Positions 22,908 through 26,971 of a DNA stretch of 26,971 bases are shown here, piece after piece (within the stretch, counting starts at the first letter, position 1; every line of letters starts with the position of its first letter). Source of the stretch: CAZLNO01 sp964561005. Its GTDB lineage: Bacteria > Pseudomonadota > Alphaproteobacteria > Kiloniellales > Rhodovibrionaceae. The notes below the pieces were generated by a model that saw only the letters and a program-made list of their open reading frames with translations, was not told the DNA's origin and did no database searches. Made by a program: the position numbers and the translations under genes. Location: assembly GCA_964561005.1 (NCBI GenBank), contig CAZLNO010000048.1, positions 1-26,971 of the forward strand. The letters run 5' to 3'.

Positions 22908-25900
22908 ATGGCTTTCGACATTCTAAACCAATCCGTCAGCGCCCAGGTCACTGCGGCGTATGTCGGATTCTTCGGACGGGCGCCCGATCCGGAGGGCCTG
23001 AACTTCTGGATCGGCGAGTACAACAGCAACGTCAACGACGCCCTGGCGGGCATCGACGACCCGAGCGACGCCGAGGTTACGGCGGCCCGCAAGACGGCGC
23101 TGTCCAACGTGGCCAGCAGCTTCGCCACCGACCAGGAGGGGCTGGACACCTATCCCTTCCTGCAGACGCCCAACCTGGCCACCGAGCAGTCGGCGGCGAA
23201 CTTCGTCAACGACGTCTTCAACAACCTGTTCGGCCGCAGTGCCGAGGGCGAGGCCGACGACACCAGCACGGGCCTGGGCTTCTGGACCCAGGAGGTGCTG
23301 GACCGCCTGACCAACACCGACCCCGATTTCATCGGCACGGTGATCGTCGACATCATGTCCGGCGCTTCCGACGAGGATGCGGCGGCGCTGGAGAACAAGA
23401 TCGCGGTCGGTGAGCAGTACGCCAACGAGTTCGCCGCCGCCTTCGGCGAGGGCGCCGAGTGGACCACGGACGACGACATCGACGGCGCCCGCTCGGTCGT
23501 GGACGGCGTCGACGGCAGCGAGGGATCGGTCCAGTCCGCGCAGGGCGAGATCCAGCAGATCATCGACCTGGAGACCGGCGCGCAGGAGCCACCGCCGGAG
23601 CCGCCGACCACCGAAACCAAGGAGCTGAGCACCGGCGTCGATGACATCGACGGCGACAACGTCTCGGTGACGGTGTTCGAGGGCGCGGTCGGCACGCTGA
23701 CCACCGGCGACAACCTCGACGGCGGCACCAACGACGGCGACACCCTCGAGGTCGCGATGCGCGGCGGCGAGAACGAGGTCGCCCGGCTGACCGACATCGA
23801 GATCATCAACGTCCGCTCGATCGACGACGGCGCGGGCACCGAGAACACCCTGAACCTCAACGACGCCACCGGCGTTGAAGAGGTCAACGTGGTCGACAAG
23901 GGCGGCGACAGCGCCGGCCTGGCGGTCAATGGCATCGATCCGGGCAGCCCGACGCTCAACCTCACCGGTGACGAGACCGTCGGCGTCGAGGTGCTCGACG
24001 ACACCGGCGAGATCACCGACGACGACGCCAACGGCGACGAGGTCAACGTCGGCGTCAACGCCTTCGACGGCGAGCTGAACCTGCGCAACGGCATCGAGAC
24101 CGTGAACCTCGAGGTCGCCAGCAGCAGCGACAACGCCTTTACCCTCAGCCAGACCGAGGACGGCACCTTCGAGCAGCTCATCGTCACCGACGAGGCCGCC
24201 CCGACGCCGCCCGACGACGGCAGCAATGGCGACGGCAACGGCGATGACAAGTCCACACCGGCCACGCCCGGCAACACCGTCATCACCTCCGCCGTGGCCT
24301 CGCTCTACGACTACAGCGCCTCGGCCGGCGACCACACGCTGAACCTGACCACCGACGATCCGAGCGACGCGGTGACCGTCCTGGGCGGCTCCGGTGCCAA
24401 CACGGTGAACTTTGGCCGCACCATGAACGGCATCTCCGATCCGGGCGGTCAGGACACCGTGAAGGGCGGCGACGGCATCGACGAGGTGAGCGCCGACATC
24501 AACCTCGGCATCACGGTGCAGCCGGCCATCTCCGAGGTCGAGATCGTCTCCCTGACCTTCAGCGGCGCCGACGCGCAGAACGGCGAGTTCGACGCCTCCG
24601 ACGTCGAGCCCTTCGACGTCGACGGTCAGCAGTTCCCGGTCTTCGTGGTGGGCGACAGCGAGAACTTCGCCAACATCAACGAGATCCGGGGCGCCAACCC
24701 GGTCGTCGAGGTCATCGGCAACCTGTCCGACGGCGCCGAGTTCGACGCCACCACCGGCACCGCCGACGAGCTGACGGTGAACTTCGCCTCCGACTCCACC
24801 GAGCGCGTGGACATCAAGGTCTCCGGCGGTGATCTGGAGATCGACGACGCGACCAAGGTGAATATCCAGGTTGCGCCGGCGATCGCCCCGGGCGGCACCG
24901 GCACCGGCGAGGGCGAGGTCTACATCGAGAACGCGGTGTTCCTCAACGACTTCACCGAGCAGCTCCGCATCGCCACGACCAAGGAAGATGATCCGAACAC
25001 CGACAACGACGGCGATCTGATCATCTCCGGCGAGGAGCGGGACTCCGCCCTGACCGGCACGGCCGCGATCACCGACCTCTACTTCGAGGCCGTGAACGGC
25101 AACATCTTCGTCGGCGATGGCTCCGTGGCCAGCAATGACGACGCCATGGACGACGCCTCCGGCCTGGAGAGGCTGAACGGCACGGCCGACAACGCCACCC
25201 TCTCCGTCGGTGACATCGGCCAGGGCCCGGGCACCGCGGCGACCAACCTCGACGAGGTGCACCTGAAGGGGATGAACCGCGGTGTCTTCAACTTCGACGA
25301 CATCGAGGGCGTGAACGGCAACAGTGACGACGACCGGGCCATCAACGCCTCCTTCGGCCAGCAGGGCGCGGTGATCGAGAAGTTCACGGTCGAGACCGCC
25401 TTCCGCTCGGAGAACGACGAGGACTTCGAGGTCGACGGCCAGAGCAACGGCTTCCCGTTCGACGTGCCGAACGACATCGACGACATCTCCGCCAACGTCA
25501 TCGAGGACATGCGCCTGACGATCGCGGAGTTCGGCGACCTGTCGATCGGCGAGGTGGCCAGCAGCATCGAGGAGCTGACCATCACCAACGGCGAGACCGA
25601 CGGCGACGACGAGGACGGCGTCGAGGCGAACCTCTGGATGTTCGGCGAGCAGGTGGATGGCGGCCAGATCGCCGGCGCCGGCACGATGCAGCCTTCGGAC
25701 CCCGGCTACCTGCCGTTCTTCGTGGAGGACGTCGAGGCGGTCAACACGGCCAATCTGATGCTGGACTTCCGCGATTTCGCGGGCCTGGACAACCGGCGTG
25801 ACGCGGGCTTCGAGCCGGTGCCCTCGTCGATCCTGATCGGCGACCAGGACACCGTCGGCACCGGCGTCCGCTTCGACCTCTACGAGGCCGACATGACGGT

Positions 25901-26870
25901 GACCGCCGGCGACGGTGATCACAAGGGCACCGACGATGGGCCTGGCGACGAGTTCGTCGGGACCGCGATCGACCCGACGGCCGGTGACGACGACAACGAC
26001 GACCTGCCGGACCACGTCGAAAATGACATGGAGGACGAGGACGCCCTTGAGGTGGCCGGCGTCAACCACGATAACGAGGACTTCTTCGGCATCGTGACCG
26101 GCTTCGGCGACGACAGCGTCACCACCGGTTCCGGCAGCTCGTACATCTACACCGGCTATGGCGACGACACCGTCGTGGCCGGTGGCGGCGGCGACTTGGT
26201 CGACGCCGGTCCGGGCTTCAACGACGTCACGCTGGGCGCCTCCCCCGACGAGGCGGCCGACACCCACGTCCTGAAGCGGCCGGACAAGGTGGTCGATGTC
26301 GGCGTGCGCACGTTGGATAGCGACCTCAACGACAAGATCGTGGACGGCTACGACCTCGTCCGCGACTTCGAGGAGGGCTCCGGCGACGACGTGACCGAGC
26401 TGTACGGCTTCGACCAGTTCTTCTCGGACTTCTCCGGCGGGCTGCCTGACAGTGGTGGCAACGTGACGATCACGGAGATCGATCTGAACGTCGACACGGC
26501 CAGCCCCGGCGGCAATGAGGCCCGCTTCCGGGCGAACAACGACAGCGTCGAGATGTTCGAGGTTCTCTTCGACTTCGTGAATATCGACGCGACGGGCTCG
26601 CCGACCGCGCAGAAGCAGGAGCAGATCGAGGACGACTTCATGGCGAACATCGCCGACAACCTCGATTTCAGCGAGTACGGCAACGAGAAGGCCCTGTTCC
26701 TGGTCTACGACCGCGACGAGCAGGACACCAACACCAACGCCGCGCTGCTGGAAGGCAATATCAACCAGGTTAACGACGGCGACAACGAACTGACGGGCGT
26801 CAACCTGCTGTCCGTGTACGCCAATGTCGGCTTCGGCAACATGGAGACCGGCGACTTCCTGTTCACCTGA
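22908..26870 (+). CDS. Acidic RTX/S-layer-like exoprotein with DUF4214-like N-terminus
   Basis: 1320 residues, no cysteine, Asp/Glu far above Lys/Arg. No Sec signal. Two DUF4214-like segments start it: AAYVGFFGRAPDPEGLNFW (about 17-35) and FVNDVFNNLFGR with GLGFW (about 99-127). A Pro/Glu linker (PPPEPPTT) leads into a long beta-strand-rich body, split by a Pro/Asp-rich linker near 430-445. RTX-type units occur near 495-545 and as five nonapeptides at about 1065-1110 (GFGDDSVTT, GSGSSYIYT, GYGDDTVVA, GGGGDLVDA and one more), which bind Ca2+. The hydrophobic C-terminus (GDFLFT) fits a type I secretion signal. This matches surface-layer or adhesin proteins of alphaproteobacteria such as RsaA in plan, not in sequence. 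AAGGAG is at 22895-22900. No ABC exporter gene within the window. Confidence 0.85.
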   Translation: MAFDILNQSVSAQVTAAYVGFFGRAPDPEGLNFWIGEYNSNVNDALAGIDDPSDAEVTAARKTALSNVASSFATDQEGLDTYPFLQTPNLATEQSAANFVNDVFNNLFGRSAEGEADDTSTGLGFWTQEVLDRLTNTDPDFIGTVIVDIMSGASDEDAAALENKIAVGEQYANEFAAAFGEGAEWTTDDDIDGARSVVDGVDGSEGSVQSAQGEIQQIIDLETGAQEPPPEPPTTETKELSTGVDDIDGDNVSVTVFEGAVGTLTTGDNLDGGTNDGDTLEVAMRGGENEVARLTDIEIINVRSIDDGAGTENTLNLNDATGVEEVNVVDKGGDSAGLAVNGIDPGSPTLNLTGDETVGVEVLDDTGEITDDDANGDEVNVGVNAFDGELNLRNGIETVNLEVASSSDNAFTLSQTEDGTFEQLIVTDEAAPTPPDDGSNGDGNGDDKSTPATPGNTVITSAVASLYDYSASAGDHTLNLTTDDPSDAVTVLGGSGANTVNFGRTMNGISDPGGQDTVKGGDGIDEVSADINLGITVQPAISEVEIVSLTFSGADAQNGEFDASDVEPFDVDGQQFPVFVVGDSENFANINEIRGANPVVEVIGNLSDGAEFDATTGTADELTVNFASDSTERVDIKVSGGDLEIDDATKVNIQVAPAIAPGGTGTGEGEVYIENAVFLNDFTEQLRIATTKEDDPNTDNDGDLIISGEERDSALTGTAAITDLYFEAVNGNIFVGDGSVASNDDAMDDASGLERLNGTADNATLSVGDIGQGPGTAATNLDEVHLKGMNRGVFNFDDIEGVNGNSDDDRAINASFGQQGAVIEKFTVETAFRSENDEDFEVDGQSNGFPFDVPNDIDDISANVIEDMRLTIAEFGDLSIGEVASSIEELTITNGETDGDDEDGVEANLWMFGEQVDGGQIAGAGTMQPSDPGYLPFFVEDVEAVNTANLMLDFRDFAGLDNRRDAGFEPVPSSILIGDQDTVGTGVRFDLYEADMTVTAGDGDHKGTDDGPGDEFVGTAIDPTAGDDDNDDLPDHVENDMEDEDALEVAGVNHDNEDFFGIVTGFGDDSVTTGSGSSYIYTGYGDDTVVAGGGGDLVDAGPGFNDVTLGASPDEAADTHVLKRPDKVVDVGVRTLDSDLNDKIVDGYDLVRDFEEGSGDDVTELYGFDQFFSDFSGGLPDSGGNVTITEIDLNVDTASPGGNEARFRANNDSVEMFEVLFDFVNIDATGSPTAQKQEQIEDDFMANIADNLDFSEYGNEKALFLVYDRDEQDTNTNAALLEGNINQVNDGDNELTGVNLLSVYANVGFGNMETGDFLFT

Positions 26871-26916
26871 TCGGGCGTGAGCGCCTGACAGACGAACAAA
26901 CCCTCTACTCCCTCCA

Positions 26917-26948
26917 CCCCCGGGCCTCGCGCCCGGGGGTTTTTTCTT
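26917..26948 (+). terminator. Strong Rho-independent terminator of the exoprotein gene
   Basis: CCCCCGGGC (26917-26925) and GCCCGGGGG (26931-26939) form a 9-bp stem with loop CTCGC, followed by TTTTTT and CTT. It lies 47 bases after the stop codon. Confidence 0.95.
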
Positions 26949-26971
26949 GGGCGAGGACCGGGCGCGACACC

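Noticed and set aside
22923..26267. 1114-codon open frame on the minus strand opposite the exoprotein gene
   Set aside because: It has no SD, low-complexity Val/Asp/Gly-rich translation and no family pattern; it is a by-product of GC-rich codon use in the real gene, which has SD, domains and a terminator.
1..26971. CRISPR array or prophage
   Set aside because: No regularly spaced repeats of 25-40 bases and no phage structural or lysis genes seen.

Overview
The window looks like chromosomal DNA of a high-G+C (roughly 70%) alphaproteobacterium, possibly of the Rhodospirillales type. The grounds are GC-rich codon use with strong Shine-Dalgarno (SD) sites, a UbiH-family hydroxylase, an orphan branched-chain amino-acid-type binding protein, a glycine-zipper lipoprotein, a type III polyketide synthase, and a very acidic RTX/S-layer-like exoprotein. 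The taxonomic guess is inference. A 100-base run of N (2338-2437) marks a scaffold gap inside one gene, so this is a draft assembly.

Layout. 1-3.7 kb: glycine-zipper lipoprotein, metallo-beta-lactamase-fold hydrolase, a Tat-exported ABC substrate-binding protein broken by the gap, and two small envelope proteins. 3.9-6.7 kb: oligopeptidase B-like peptidase facing two small envelope genes. 6.9-7.1 kb: two tandem tRNA-Leu genes (GAG, CAG). 7.2-9.7 kb: a type III polyketide synthase/ICMT-like methyltransferase pair, divergent from a hydrolase carrying the full residue set of fluoroacetate dehalogenases. 9.7-11.3 kb: one gene encoding two fused DUF502 units. 11.35-12.3 kb: a low-G+C island with a PIN-domain protein and its 1-nt-overlapping partner. 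12.4-13.0 kb: FrnE/DsbA-like protein.

13.2-17.3 kb is the most coherent operon: acyl-CoA synthetase, SDR, a gutted acyl-CoA dehydrogenase, an APH-family phosphotransferase and a small DUF6285-like protein. The gene set matches the levulinate/4-hydroxyacid pathway (LvaE, D, C, A, B), in which a 4-hydroxyacyl-CoA is phosphorylated and then converted to an enoyl-CoA. The dehydrogenase here keeps only its first ~40 and last ~40 residues, joined in frame.

17.3-21.4 kb: DUF2188-like protein, CBS-pair protein, MFS transporter, rhomboid protease and UbiH-like hydroxylase. 21.4-22.5 kb: an 18-bp tandem repeat, tRNA-Ser(TGA), an AT-rich hairpin region and a winged-helix regulator. 22.9-26.9 kb: a 1320-residue cysteine-free acidic protein with two DUF4214-like segments, a long beta-rich body, RTX nonapeptides and a type I secretion-like C-terminus, closed by a strong terminator.

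The points most worth checking are the internally deleted dehydrogenase in the Lva-like operon, the DUF502 double gene, the PIN island, the dehalogenase residues and the S-layer-like protein.
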